The notes beneath the pieces are model-generated. The model did no database searches, had not been told where the DNA came from, and saw nothing but the letters and a program-made list of their open reading frames with translations. Made by a program: the position numbers and the translations under genes. A stretch of 64,000 nt of DNA from Hoplostethus atlanticus (taxonomy: Eukaryota; Chordata; Actinopteri; Trachichthyiformes; Trachichthyidae): NCBI GenBank assembly GCA_034670405.1, contig JAXDDX010000073.1:2275001-2339000 (forward strand), in the 5' to 3' direction. How positions within the stretch are numbered: position 1 is the stretch's first letter; every line of letters starts with the position of its first letter. This document shows, piece by piece, positions 34,657-47,140 of this stretch.

Positions 34657-35843
34657 ATGGAGGAGAATTTCTGTCCAGGTAAGACAAATCTACTTGTATT
34701 TTTCTTTTTTAAACAGATCTACTATCCTAAAACAGTCTTGCCAGCCAGTTCCTTTACTGTCTGGTTAATTGTCTCTGTGTGATAAAAGATGAAGCTAAAT
34801 GTTTTAGAACTGAAACTCTCTGTCAGCCTATGTTTTTGCTAACATGCTGACATACCTTGTCTCACTTCTTTCAGCGTGGATGGATCAAGTCATTCGCCTC
34901 AACGCCCTCAAAGGTGATGATGACGAATTCATGGCTTACATCTCAGCCAACGACCATGGGGAGAGACGATATGCTTACGCTCCAGCCTCTATCTCTGGAT
35001 ACGCTGTTGAGCTCAACAGTGCCCTGTCCCCATTTTCTCAGCCGACCGTAGGCTCCAGATCTACCTGTGGACTTGAGTCTCCACTTCTGGGAACCAGTAG
35101 TCAGCGCAGAGGAAGACGTACCTCTCGTAGCTAAGGACGAGACTTCAGGAAATGCTGAACCATGCAGCCATCCAGCCCAGGACGCCGAGAGTCCATCCAA
35201 CCTGCTCAGAGATGCTGAGGCTTCATTCAGCATGGCGCAAACCAGTGAGACCATAGAGCTCATTGGGAGGCTGCTGCAGCAATCCTGCATTGGTGACCTA
35301 GAAGACCACGTGTATGAATACTGCAAGAATGTACTTGGTGAAAAGTACTTCTATGCTCCTTCATCTGATGTATCTGGATTTGTGGTTGACTGCTCTTCAC
35401 CCTGTGGGCCGTATATAAACCAGCTTGATACATGGGAGCCAGTCGTCACAGCAGATTCTGACTCAACGCAGTTCCTCTCAGACTTGGAAAAAGAGGAAGA
35501 GGGCCAAGACCATGTGGTCCTCAAGGAAGACAAAGTCATGTTTTCTGCCAGTGATCCAATTGATGAAAGTGCCACAAGTGTCCATGAAGATGCAAATCCT
35601 GAGTGTGATGAGAAAAACAACATCACTACTTTGCTCTGTGCTGGGCCTGACAGCAGTATCACTGCGCAGGAGGAAGGAGACTTCGTCCAAGGGCTCGACC
35701 CTGCAGGACTTGACTGCTCCAGCGTTGAGATCACCGCTTCAAAACCAAAGAAAGAGAGGAAGAATTCTGGCTGCTTCTCTTGGCTCTTCCGTCTCTTCAG
35801 GCGAAAGAAGAACAGCAAATCCTCTAATGCAAATCGTACTTAA
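34657..35843 (+). CDS. Unrecognised two-repeat protein carried inside the hAT element
   Basis: No family recognised. Exon 1 (34657-34678) encodes MEENFCP plus one base and has donor GGTAAGAC. The 196-nt intron ends in TTTCAG. Exon 2 starts at 34875 in phase (A8, W9). A YAYAPASISGYAV block lies at about residues 40-52. Between about 35049 and 35075 the reading frame must move by +1 to join the 258-codon frame starting at 35067 and ending at 35843. In that frame, WEPVVSAEED opens the sequence, and a second copy of the same unit follows: LLQQSCIGDLEDHVYEYCKN, then YFYAPSSDVSGFVV (residues 94-107) and TWEPVVTAD (122-130). An acidic region follows. The C-terminus is basic and aromatic: CFSWLFRLFRRKK (236-248), possibly a membrane-binding or palmitoylated segment. 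There is no signal peptide. The total would be about 330 residues. AATAAA follows at 35869-35874. The intron argues against a retrocopy. It could be a working gene with a sequence error, a young pseudogene, or a shorter protein starting at 35067. Confidence 0.7.
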
Positions 35844-35868
35844 ATCATTATGCTTATTGTCATGTTCA

Positions 35869-35874
35869 AATAAA
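35869..35874 (+). terminator. Polyadenylation signal of the cargo gene
   Basis: AATAAA 26 nt after the stop codon and still inside the transposon, so the transcription unit appears complete within the element. Confidence 0.6.
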
Positions 35875-36317
35875 TGTATTTAAACTAAATACATTTAAAC
35901 TAAATACATTGTGGATTCTATCTGTACAAGTGTATTTGTATAAAGCCAAGGGATCTACTATTCTTTGTTTTGTTTTAATGTCATTTTTTGTCATTTTGGA
36001 ACAAAACTCAATATTGCCTACAGAAATAGAGTCTTGTTTTGGGGCTGATCCATTGGCTACCAAAGCAGGGAAGCTTCCACTGCAGACCTTTTCGAAAACA
36101 AGGAGGCATCTGCAAGATGATGAGAATGCATTTTCATCAGCAGCCCACACCTGATTCCTTGTCATGTTACTTTACAGTTAAATGTTTTACAGCTCAGCAA
36201 ATACAAATAAAGGCCTTTTCATTTATAAATACACTGATGATACCTTAGTACATGTTTGCTTGATTTTTGGTATAGCCCCCCCTGGAGAAAAATGCACCAA
36301 CCGCCACTGCTTGTAGG

Positions 36318-37239
36318 GCTTATTGGGAATTTTAGATGCAGATAGATCAAACCTGCACCTTACTGGTCAATTGAGTGAGTGACAGCCCTTGAATCATCAT
36401 GTTTCAACTCACTTATCACTGTTACGGTGATTAAGGGCTTTACAAATAAAATGTGATTTGATTTGACTCGTCAATCTTGTTATAGGCCCTCTCTTTGTGT
36501 AGCTCTTATAATGTCCTACCTGCTGTGCTTTAATGCATCTTTTCACACATGAAAATCACCACAACCCTAAAACAAATGAGCTCAAATCAAGCTTCTGTAG
36601 CCGATGATTCATTTCATTCCCTCTCTACATTGAGACTCTGGGTGAAGCTTGAGTCTCTCACGCTGTGACAACACTAGTCCTCCTGACACCGACTTCAAAT
36701 TTAAGTGAAGTCAGTCAAATGAGAAAGAATACCTCAGACAGACGAGCTCTCCCGACAACACTCACATGACTGGCTCGGCATCAGACAGATTCGGCTCTGT
36801 GACAGGTGTGTTGCTGTTTGTTTTTCAAGAAATCACACTGGAGACGACACCGCCATCAAATAAACAATGGCGGCATTGTTAGAAGATGTGCTTGGCTACC
36901 TTTTGACATGACCGTGCATGGCTGACGTGCACTGTGGGCCAGGCAACAGTGATGTGTGAGCTTCTGGTCAGAGCCGCACATCATTGCTGCAAAATTCTAA
37001 AAAGGATCTAGCACTTTTTGTTTGTACGTGCGGTGCATTACTTTCCTGATGTTCAGTTTCTAGATATTAGAAATGTTTGAGTCCAAACTCCAGTACACAC
37101 AGTTTAAACCAATGCAATATCCAAAGTAGTTCATTTTCAATATATAGTATTTATACAGTTTTTTTTCTGTGATCAGTTGATTAAAATGGCCCTGAGGTCA
37201 AGCCAAGCTAATCTCTGTGGCCTGGACTGCCGTCATTCA
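36318..37239. other. Intergenic with a LINE/SINE tail fragment
   Basis: Positions 36421-36476 hold GTTACGGTGATTAAGGGCTT and an AAATAAAATGTGATTTGATT tail, a second copy of the 3' end seen at 10150-10206. The remainder is unique-looking, with no gene. Confidence 0.55.
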
Positions 37240-37893
37240 GGCCGTGGTTACACCTGTCTTTTCAATGCGATCTCGGTCATCCGATCACGCCAGGCTGCAT
37301 GAAGTGACAGGTGTAGACGCACAGAGGTCGCTTTGTGCTCGCATTGTGTTCGGATCAGCCAGGCCACCTCGCGAGGTGGACAAGCTCGCTTTGTGTTCGG
37401 AACTCTGAATAGTCTAGACGCCATCAGGCACCTCAAAACGCATACAGCGGGGACACGTCATCAAATCACGCCCATTTCCCTCCAGTTCTGCCGCAAATTT
37501 TGTTATTTACCGGGAGGAAAAGCCATGGATGACGAGAACGATAGCAGTGCCTGGACGAATACCGAAACAAAATATTTACTCGACTGGACAGTTTCAGTTT
37601 CAGTTTCGCGCCGCTGCTGTTGTCTCCTCAATAGCAAACGCCTTGTACGGGCCCTACTAAATACACACAATTCTTAACATAAAGTAAAGGAACATAATCT
37701 CCCGCACACCCAGCACCATTTTCAGGGATTGTTGTTATGGTTATTTAAATACTGCGCGGGAACCGGAAATCCGAACACATATCTGGCCAAAGAGCTCGCA
37801 TTTAACTGTCAAGTGTAGACGCAGCACTTGTGTGTTCCGATTAGCAGATTCCGATTACCGAGATCGCATGAAACGACAGGTGTAACCACGGCC
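37240..37893. mobile_element. Harbinger-like MITE with MYB-like coding scrap
   Basis: The left end GGCCGTGGTTACACCTGTC is repeated inverted at the right end, with similarity continuing through TTTCA, TGCGATCTCGGT. TCA flanks both sides (37237-37239, 37894-37896), a 3-bp duplication as in PIF/Harbinger elements. The interior frame at 37525 reads MDDENDSSAWTNTETKYLLD, resembling the start of the MYB/SANT-like DNA-binding protein that Harbinger elements encode beside their transposase. No transposase remains. Confidence 0.8.
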
Positions 37894-37896
37894 TCA

Positions 37897-40800
37897 GATA
37901 AAGCAAAGCTCATATTTCCTGGGGGTGATAGATTATTTGTAACTATTACCTATGTGATCCATTCTTCTCCGTCTGACTGTCAGCCATGCCAAGATGACAA
38001 ATAACATTGTCATTTGCAGAATATTGGGGCAAAGTGGGAGAGCGCCGGGCTCCGAAAAACATGAAAATGCATCTTTCAACGCAGAAACGTCTGGCAACTG
38101 GTGTCTCGGACTCATTCCGACGTGACAGTGATACTGCCTCACTGTCAACATGATTCATCATAGTTAGGATTGTGTTGTAAATCACACCTGGGTTTCAACT
38201 GTTGCAAGGAAAGCTATTTTCTCCCCATTGAGAAGATGCAATGCTCAAAATGTGACTCGGAAGTTCTCTGGATATCTGCAGCAGAATCCTATTGCTTTAT
38301 TGGAAGCAGCGGTAAACAGATGAGATACACTGTGGGGCCATCAAAGTACTTGCGGGGTACCACTAACAGTACTGCCAGCCTCTCTTCCCGCCTGTTAACG
38401 TTACAAGACTATTAATTATTACCAGTTTACAGCGTGTTAACAGAGGAGACAGCCACATCATGACATGCTCGCAAAAATACATGATAAATGTTCAGATTTG
38501 GTTCACGGATAATCAAAAAATATGTTGCCTGGGTGGAAACTACAGGCTGGGCATGAGTGCATAGCCCCTTCTCTCCATGTGAATCTATACATAAGAATGG
38601 GCACTGGAAACACTGATTCTTGCTGAGTATCATGCTACCCATCATTCAATCGGTTTAAATACGTAAGAATGTTGTACAAAACGGAACCTTGTTTTATGTG
38701 GTAAATTCTTAGGGGAGCACAATATGGTTTATACCCATTTCCTCTCCCCAGTAAATATCAATAAAGCACATCACAGCGGGAGATGAACGTGTGTTCATGG
38801 CGGGAGCAGGTAAGTATAGGATCGGGAATTGAGGTGCATTCCTGGAACGGTCTTGCGAATGCGAACACTGTAATGCTTCACAGTAATCTTGCTGATCAGC
38901 GGCTCACATAGGCATACACACGTAGATACATTTTACTTTGAGTCTGTGCCAAATGCTCTTGACAATATTATATTTTCCTCCATGTACGCGTTAATTGAAA
39001 TGCTTTCACAGCTGACAGGTGACACAGAACAGTCATCTATAATAACAGCTGCACTGTCTGATATTCTATAGCTGCAACTATTGACATTCATAATGGATAT
39101 GCACTCTTAGCCCCGTAAGCCCCGTGTGTCCTGTTCTAATGCTGTGTGCTGCATTATTGTTTGTCAATTACCCACAAGCCCCTTCCCTTCACTTAACAAC
39201 TCAACAACTGCTGTGCTGTTAGTCAGCTTTCTTATCTAAATGAGAGTTTATCTATTCATTTATGTATTGAAGTTATGTTCCTGTAGCACTCAACAATAGG
39301 TGCCCAGGTTCTGACGTAGCTGACATGATAAAGGTCATCTGTATTGATGTTCAGTGTCAAAATGATTTGGACGTCCTAGGGCCTTTTCAGAGGTCTTCAA
39401 TGTAGCACTGCAGTAGTTATCCTAGGGTTGAGTGGTTGGTTTGAGTGCATGTTTTAGCCGGCCCAGAGAGTGCTTGAAGCAGGGCCCTGATGACGCTGTT
39501 CTCTGGCTCAATGAAAGGTCACAGCTTGGATTTCTATTAGCTCAGTGGGTTGCAGGCATGCCCTCATATTAGCTGTTCTTTGCTTTCATAGACTGAATGT
39601 CTAGTGAGATCTGCAGCGGTTGCAGCTGTTGGTCTGGCTTGCAGTAATGTGACCCACAATCATTGCATCACTCGACATCAGCACCATGGACAGGTTCACC
39701 CGCTCCTTTGATGCAGAAAACAATAGCTCTGAGCGTACTGGATACTCAATGCACCATTGTGTTGCAATCAGCAGTGAAAGTTAGATAATAGATGTAAGCA
39801 AATAAGCGTGTGATGTAGAGTCTGGGAATAGCACAGTAGTGGATGATGCAGGTCTGTGTTAAAGGTCCAATATTATTCCCCTTTTTATGAATTTAGTTCC
39901 AAGTGCACTATGGTGCATGCTAAGAACATGTGTGTTCCATGAGGATTAGTTAGTACAAAAACACATTTCCTTGAGAACATGTTTAGAGATATGTTTCAAA
40001 ATACATACAAAAAAATGTCAGATAATGTATTTGTACACATATTTTGGACACTGAAAACACATTTCCTTCCTATATCTGCAATGTAATTATATACAAAATA
40101 CATTTTGGACACTCAAATTATATTTCAAATGATTCTCATCTACATCTACCAATACAGTTTTGGCATTTTTTGCACTTTGGATCCTACCCATTAGTTAAAA
40201 AACAGTTTTCTTGGATGGACTTGAAGAATAAAGTCTCGCCTGTGCAACCATCACATTACTCGTCAATGATTGACAGCTACCTCACTGAAAATACATAAAC
40301 CTGCGATAGAGGCCTTTTAGAGGGTGTCAGTTAAAATGCTGGAAACAAGTCTGAAAGGGCTGAAATGAAAGAATTGAAACTGAAGGCATGTCCACTTCTG
40401 ATGCAGTGACTGGAGATGATCTCACATTGTCTCTAAAATGATTGTGTTTTTGAAAATGCTATTACAGTGAATCTAGCTGCTCAAACCAATTGAAATTTTG
40501 ATTGCGTCCTCATTACACAGTTGTATGATCAAATGTATGCATCGGCACATGAATATTGAAATTCCTGTGTAATGTGGCCCTTGTGATGGTCGACTGAGCG
40601 CACCTGGCTTGGGACTCATAGATCATCACCTCAAAATGAAAAGTTCTGCCAGTACAATCCAGTAGGTGTGCTACTTTGTGTTGATTTTCCCCTTGTTGTC
40701 AGTACATTTGTATACTGATATTTCTTAACCGGCTGCTTGGAGGAGCTAGAAATGTTAATTTAGATAACCCTGGACTCTGCTACTGCATTATTATTTTTCC

Positions 40801-42185
40801 TATTCAGTGAGATGTGTGACATGGCATCAGAAATAATTGAAAACGCCTATGATGGCGAAGAGAAAGTAAATGTTTATATTTTGGTCTTACAAATTCAACA
40901 AATAGGACTGCAAGCAGTCACGAACGAGGCTGGCCTGATATACTGTAAGAAGAAAAAGGAGAGTTAGGACAAAGAACTAAGAAGAAGAATATGAAAAATA
41001 GTGGAAGAATACAAAAGAAGAAATATAGTTACAAGCAGCCACTCTAGGGGTCCAGGTATTGAAGTCCTCCTGGACAAGCCACATTGTTTATGCCATAAGC
41101 AAGACATATTTGGCCAAATCACAAACAGCATCAGTGCTATTTTCCATTGTTTCCATGACAGCAGCCTTCATAATGATGTCAAAAATTCATTTTTGAGTTG
41201 AAATTCTGACTGGAACTGGAACATTTTGTAATTTCTTCTCTCTCTATATTCATTTATTACATTTATTACATTTGGCATGAGACTGGACCTGTGTGCAAAG
41301 TTTAGTGCATTTTCATGCATGGGAGGGCAGTTTTGGTAAGAAGAAGAAGAAAAAGAAGAATACATAGAAATACGAGGGACCAGCAGCAGAGCTGGCTGGC
41401 CCTGATTATGTAAGGATGACCTGTAGCAGTTCTCCATGCAGCATCCTGCTGAGTCTCTGAGGGAGGCATACTTACAGGGCTGGATAGTCAAACTTCAGAA
41501 AACAAAAAAGTTTGCATATGTGTTACATGTTTTATGATACCCCTCATCTATGCTCATGTAACTTTGGCCTTAGCCAAAAAAGTACCTTGCATCTACAATC
41601 AAAGGTCCTCTGTGCACTGAGATTGTCTGGAGTAGATCTAACGCAACCACAGCCTCATATTCATTTCAGTTTGTTTCAGTGCTGAGGAAGATAGCCTCAC
41701 TGCTTACACTAGCCCCTAACTTTAAACCAAACTCTAAAGAATCCAGTTACCTACAACATATACATACTGATCACTAAATATCTGATGCATGAAACATAAA
41801 TTTCCACTGTTGATAATCAACCTCCTCCACATTCATACACATCACATGTTTTGGTACTGTGATTCCAGATTAAGGTGTGATTCTTCCCATTTCAAGGTAT
41901 TCGAAAATCAACAATCGACTGATGTTTTAACTAATATCAAGGGAAAGCTACATTTACCAATACACAGGATGTTACAGTCCCTTGTGCCATAATCCAGGAT
42001 GAGCATTCATACAGAAGCCCATCAAACGATTGATTACCTAAACCACAAATGGGGCCTGCAGGACATCAGGCTACGCCGTCATAAATCTACAGGACCATAG
42101 CCAGCACCATTCATCAGCCACATAATGTAAATGTTACATCTAAGTGCTAGAGGGTTGAGTGTGTGAGTACAGCGAGAGTAGTCAG
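37897..42185. other. Gene-free stretch
   Basis: No conserved exon or complete element recognised. Open frames (e.g. 37946-38185 minus, 38170-38415 plus, 41168-41491 minus) show no domain. Some of it is probably eroded repeat. Confidence 0.35.
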
Positions 42186-42320
42186 AATGCAAACAAACAA
42201 TATGTCAGCTAGCATGCTACAAGCATGTTAGCATACTACAAACAAAGCATGTTAGCATGTTACAAACAATGGATGTTAGCATGCTATAAATAAAGCTTGT
42301 TAGCAGCTTGTTGTTGAAAA
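42186..42320. repeat. Degenerate minisatellite (GCATGTTAGCATGCTACAAA type)
   Basis: A unit of roughly 25-30 nt containing TTAGCATG and TACAAACAA recurs about four to five times with substitutions and small indels. Confidence 0.75.
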
Positions 42321-45300
42321 TCCAACATGTAAACATGGTAGCAAACTTGCAGCTACTTATGTTGAGTGTCTATTTTTTTATGGGGAGTTAATTTTTCCTT
42401 CATGCTTCATCTTACCTCAAATGTAGTTGTTTTTTTTTAAAACTTTTTAGTTTAATTTGAGGTAATGTGGATATTCAACAACAGCCTAAACATTGGTGTC
42501 CTACTGACACTTCTCACAGTTGTCCACGCCTCACAATATAAAATGTGAAAACATAGAGATAAATACATTTCAGTGAAATTGTTTGCAAACAAAACACACT
42601 TAACTACCATTTGTGTTACTTGTGTTATTTGTTTTTGCCTTTTTGCTGAGGTGGGGGTAGAAAGTAAATTATTTTTTAACATATTGATCAGAGGGAAGAC
42701 ATGAGCATTAGACCTGTGCTTTGGTATCTAGTTATTGCTGAAGAAATAGTTCAGACAATTGTAGGCTAAATGTAATGCTTCCATTGACCCTCCTCCGTTT
42801 GGAAGTGTGTAGTTACACAGGAGCAGGAGAGGGAAAGAGAAGTGAAACACACTCCCTGATATCACACTAAGCCTCATAGATTGGGTATATTTATATTAGT
42901 GGCACAAAGTGCATCCATGTACAGTCTGCATGTCACAAACAACCGCACATTTTCTATCTGATATAACTATAAATTGCCTGCATGCCGTAGTGACCCAATT
43001 ACATTTATGTATGATTTTCTCTGCAGTCGAATTGTTTTCTTTGTCTGTTTGTTTTGATCAGAGGGTTGACAGATCACAGGCTGAAGCAATGTAAATGCTC
43101 CCTCACCTACAGATTATTGTTTGTGAGCACTGGGGAGTGCTGGTGCACATTTGTTATCCATGAAAGGGGAGAACCGGTGTGATTGAAGCTCTAGGCGGTG
43201 GCTCCATCATGTCAGCATGTTTATTCATCTACCCTTCCATTTATCTCTACAAGATATTTTTTTACACTGTGACCCATCATAGAAGTGTGATGGAAGACCC
43301 TGTGCAAAATCCCAATCATAGAGAGGATAACAGCATCGTCGGTGCTTTTTGTTTTGGCGAACATGGAGCCAAACTGTCATTGTCATTTATGCAGGTTGAC
43401 CACTGTGTTAGCTTTCATGCTGGTTTGAGGAGGGGGGGGGGGGTTAGCAGCTGACATCAAGGCTTGATATTTGATGATGAATAGGAGCTAAAAAACAATG
43501 TTGTGTTAGCATCCACGGAATGAGAAATAATCCCTACAAACCTAAGACAGCACACAATTTTAGAAAGACCATTTGCAATTCTGAAAATGTACCCCTTTTT
43601 CCAATTGTATTTACCTCAATTTATGACCAAATGCCTGGTGATTTGTTGATTTTTCTCTTGCACACATGTCACTTATTTCATGTTTTATGGCATCCTTCAT
43701 CTCTTGAGATGCTGTCATTAAAATGATTATGTTTCCTGGCGTGGCAGCCTGTATTCCTTTCTCCAGACGATATTTCAGCAGCTGTTCCAACATTCCCCAG
43801 TCACAAGATTAACAAATAAGGATGAAGAAAATAGATGATTGACTTGTTTATCATTTTGCCTGTGGTACATAATGGTAAGACTTCACTTCACATCATATTT
43901 ACTTTTCTGTTTTAGGCCCAGACAAAGCTTGTCACTGCTCTGACAGTGAAGTCATGAGGCTTGCGCTAATGGCTGACAGAGATTCAATGCTAAAATGGCA
44001 TTAGTTGGCTTATCGTCTTTAGGCAGCCATCATATGGATAGACTACCACTGTAACACCCAAAGCAAAACTGATTCGTATCTTAAAGATGCCTATAGCCCA
44101 TATATTTTCTGTTTTGCTATGATGGTAAAACATTTTTTTAACATGTTTGAGAGGGAATCTCCTCCTTCACAAACATAAATCTGTTCTAGAATAGCTGATA
44201 CTTTGGCGCTATTTACCTGACCATTATTTTGGAAATTTCTATAATGTTTTGGCCATGCAAATAGGCAATAACTACCAAATAACTGAACATTTCAAAATTA
44301 TGTCTCTAATAAGTCTACTACAATATCAGATCATTGTACACGCTGATGTAGTGGATGCCATGTAGATGTAGATGAAGTCATGAAAGTAACTGGACTCAAC
44401 ATTCATTTGGGTAATATTCCCCCTATAGGGGCATTTTATCTCAGGCTGGGGGCATCTTGCCTGTCAGATGGAGAATAAAAAACATTGAAATTGACAGAAT
44501 GCTTTTCAGAGACATGCTGTTTATGTCACGTATTGTTTAAATACCAATTTCAAATCTAATCCACATTTCAGATCATTCTTTCAAAGTGACACTGCAGGAA
44601 GGAAAAACCCCTCAGGGGGGTTTTGGCCTGCCCTACCCTAATGGTTTCCATAATCTTCAGTAGGCTGCAGCTGGTTCATTTTATGTTTAACAAGTTTACC
44701 AGAAGATGAGTTCATGTTGGACTTGACACTATTGACATGATATTATATCTCAGCACCAGGATTAAGCATCGCTTGGCATGCGGGTCGTGTTCATGACTGA
44801 CATCAAAACCAGCTTCCTTGTTTGATCAGTGTAACATGGACATGTTCTGACTCTACATGGTAATTATAACAAAATATATTTTCACCCGCCGCACAATAAT
44901 TCCGGGAAGGGGGCTCTCCTCACATGCATTTCACTGAGATTGACCGCTGCATGAGTGGTTGAACGGCCCAGAGAACATTTTGGCTGACCTAAAATTACCC
45001 GAGATAATTATGAATTATGCTTTGTGAGTGTTTTGCACTCCCACGCTATCCCATGCTATCATTCAGTCCCACTCTGAGTCCACCCTGATTCATTCTCTCA
45101 TTGGAACATTTATTCTGTGCCAGCTGATGAGCTCCCTGCATTAGCTACTTTAACATTCACTTTAACTTTACCTTGTGATTAATGTCTAACCATTATTGCT
45201 GCACTTCCTGTTTGACATGTGTTACAATTTGCGTAGAGAGAGCCGACTCTTATCTGCAGCTCATGGACGGTCCTCGTGGGCTTGCCATGATTGCCAGGCG

Positions 45301-46995
45301 TGGCATCTCGCTGAAGGCTCGACTCGCGCTCTCTTTACACGCGAGTCGGTGCCGCGCCGATACGACTATCGATCTCTACGCCATCAGCACTATTGTTGGC
45401 ATGCAATTACACGTTCATAAGCGCAGCAGAGTTTAATAGCTCAGGAACCCAAAGGCCAGTCTTGGTTCCCCCTGCTGCCTATCCCTTCCGTAAACGCATC
45501 AACACACCCCATCAGTGCGCTCGTGCAGCCCAATTAATTCAAATGCTGCTCTGCAGATTCTCAAATTGGTTGTCATAACTCTTGAGGGGAATTTACATAT
45601 TTATTGAATTTCCCTGTTTATTTATGTATCTTTGCCTTTGCACCTGTAATCTGCATTCTCGCCTCCCACTGGGCTCTGATTCACAGCTTCGGGTGGTAAA
45701 GTGGCAGAAGAGCTGCCTCTGAGGGATGATAGAAACGTCACACAGAGTATTGATTGCATAGTGAATCCATCTGCTTTTGATGGGTGGGAGAGCTTTTAAT
45801 TTCAATACTAATCGTTTTTTTTTTCGTAATGATAACCCCAACAACCCGGTCACATACCTCTTTGTACCCACGGCAACCAATTTGCTTGCTTTATGTATAT
45901 TTCAACCACGTATTCTCAGTATAAACAAACCTTCATGACATGCGAGGACTGCGCCAACTCTCTGCCCCCCCCCCCTCCCCAATACCCCCCAAAATGTACT
46001 GATTATAAGAAAAAGGGGAGGGAGAAAATGAGTGGCATTTTCCTGACAGCATGACACAGCGTTCCATACAAGTGAAATTGGATCTGCAGGAAATATGTCT
46101 AACCCCAGAGGGCAGTTCTTCATTCAAAAGAGGGAGATAGTGAAAGGGAAGGCGAAGGAGTTGTAATGACCTGCCAAGTCTCCAACAGCAGGGGTTGAGT
46201 TTGATGCATTAATTGGAATATGGAGCTAATTCTGCCGTGCCCCTGTCTCTCCTGCTGTGGCGGCTTGATTGCCAATTGGTGAGAGTGGGGTGAACGAGCG
46301 GGGTAATTTTATTTTTTTTCCCCCGCAGTGGCTTATCTGGACAGCCGTGATGGTCTCACACTCATTATTCCTCTCCTTCTTCCTGATGTATTTTCTGAGG
46401 CGTCAGTGGCGAGACTGGGAGTTATGATGGATAGACTGTCTTGTCAGGTACCTGGGTTGTAGCGCTGCTCTGTGGCCCTGCTCAGGTGGTCCTCATCTGC
46501 TGCCAGAGTATAAAACCATCTTGCACATATGAACACACATAAGGGTGATGGCGGGGAGGCGTTTTTACTCGTTTTACTCGCACTGAAGGCATACATTTCA
46601 TCATCGCAGATGTGCTGTCACCATTTCAATATGCTCTCTCCAGCTCCCTGTGATTGTCTTGAAGCTATAGAGATCTGAAATAATTCAATGGGTGCAGTTA
46701 GGATAATGTTCTTCCATTTTTTGGTAAGCACTTTGTAGCTATGTTTTAATGGTTGGTAATTATTACACATTTAAATAGAGAAAATAGAGAAATCTGTCTC
46801 CTGCCATCATCATAATAACACAATGTAGAGCCACAAATGTCTTATTTTGCCCCAAAGCAGCTCCATTACTTGACAGAAGCCGAACCCCGGCCATAAAATA
46901 ATCCATTTTCAGGGTGAGGTCTGGCTAAAATGCCTTCCCTATTTCAAAATATACCAGTTCTTATGCCCAGAACTCAAACTGGTCCTCAAAAACAT
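42321..46995. other. Gene-free stretch with possible regulatory blocks
   Basis: The segment 45180-45600 stands out by higher GC and CpG plus homeobox-like words (CCAATTAATT) near its right end. It has no sustained open frame with domain content. A G-run of 12 lies at 43432-43443 and a C-run at 45965-45974. The rest is unique-looking A/T-rich DNA. Confidence 0.3.
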
Positions 46996-47038
46996 ACGCT
47001 ACATGGCTAGAAGTATGTGGACACCTGCACCTGGAAAT

Positions 47039-47069
<31 letters not shown>

Positions 47070-47140
47070 ACCTTTTTCCCCCCACAACCATCAAAGTTAC
47101 GCATCCATGTGTTAGCTAGTTAGCTAGTTAGCTAGCGAAT
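46996..47140. repeat. Tc1/mariner-like TIR fragment and simple repeats
   Basis: CTACATGGCTAGAAGTATGT followed by GGACACCTG (about 47010-47029) matches the end of a common fish mariner-type MITE. It runs into (AC)n at 47040-47069, and then a GTTAGCTA tandem at about 47112-47134. Confidence 0.5.

Larger units (their letters stand above)
32938..36317 (+). mobile_element. hAT-type DNA transposon carrying a cargo gene
   Basis: The element runs from 32946 to 36309 (3364 bp). Its left end CAGTGGCGGCTGG matches the reverse complement of its right end, CAGTGGCGGTTGG, with one difference in 13. Both sides are bounded by the same 8-bp direct repeat CTTGTAGG (32938-32945 and 36310-36317), the target-site length of the hAT superfamily. 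Inside are a broken hAT transposase fragment (33335-33690) and then an intron-containing gene (34657-35843), both on the plus strand. The catalytic RNase H-like part of the transposase is absent, so the element cannot move by itself. The exact duplication and nearly intact ends indicate a fairly recent insertion. Confidence 0.92.

Noticed and set aside
35040-35065. A mini-intron to repair the cargo gene's frame (GTAGGCTCCAG)
   Set aside because: At 11 nt it is far too short to splice; longer GT/AG choices nearby either keep the wrong frame or create stops.
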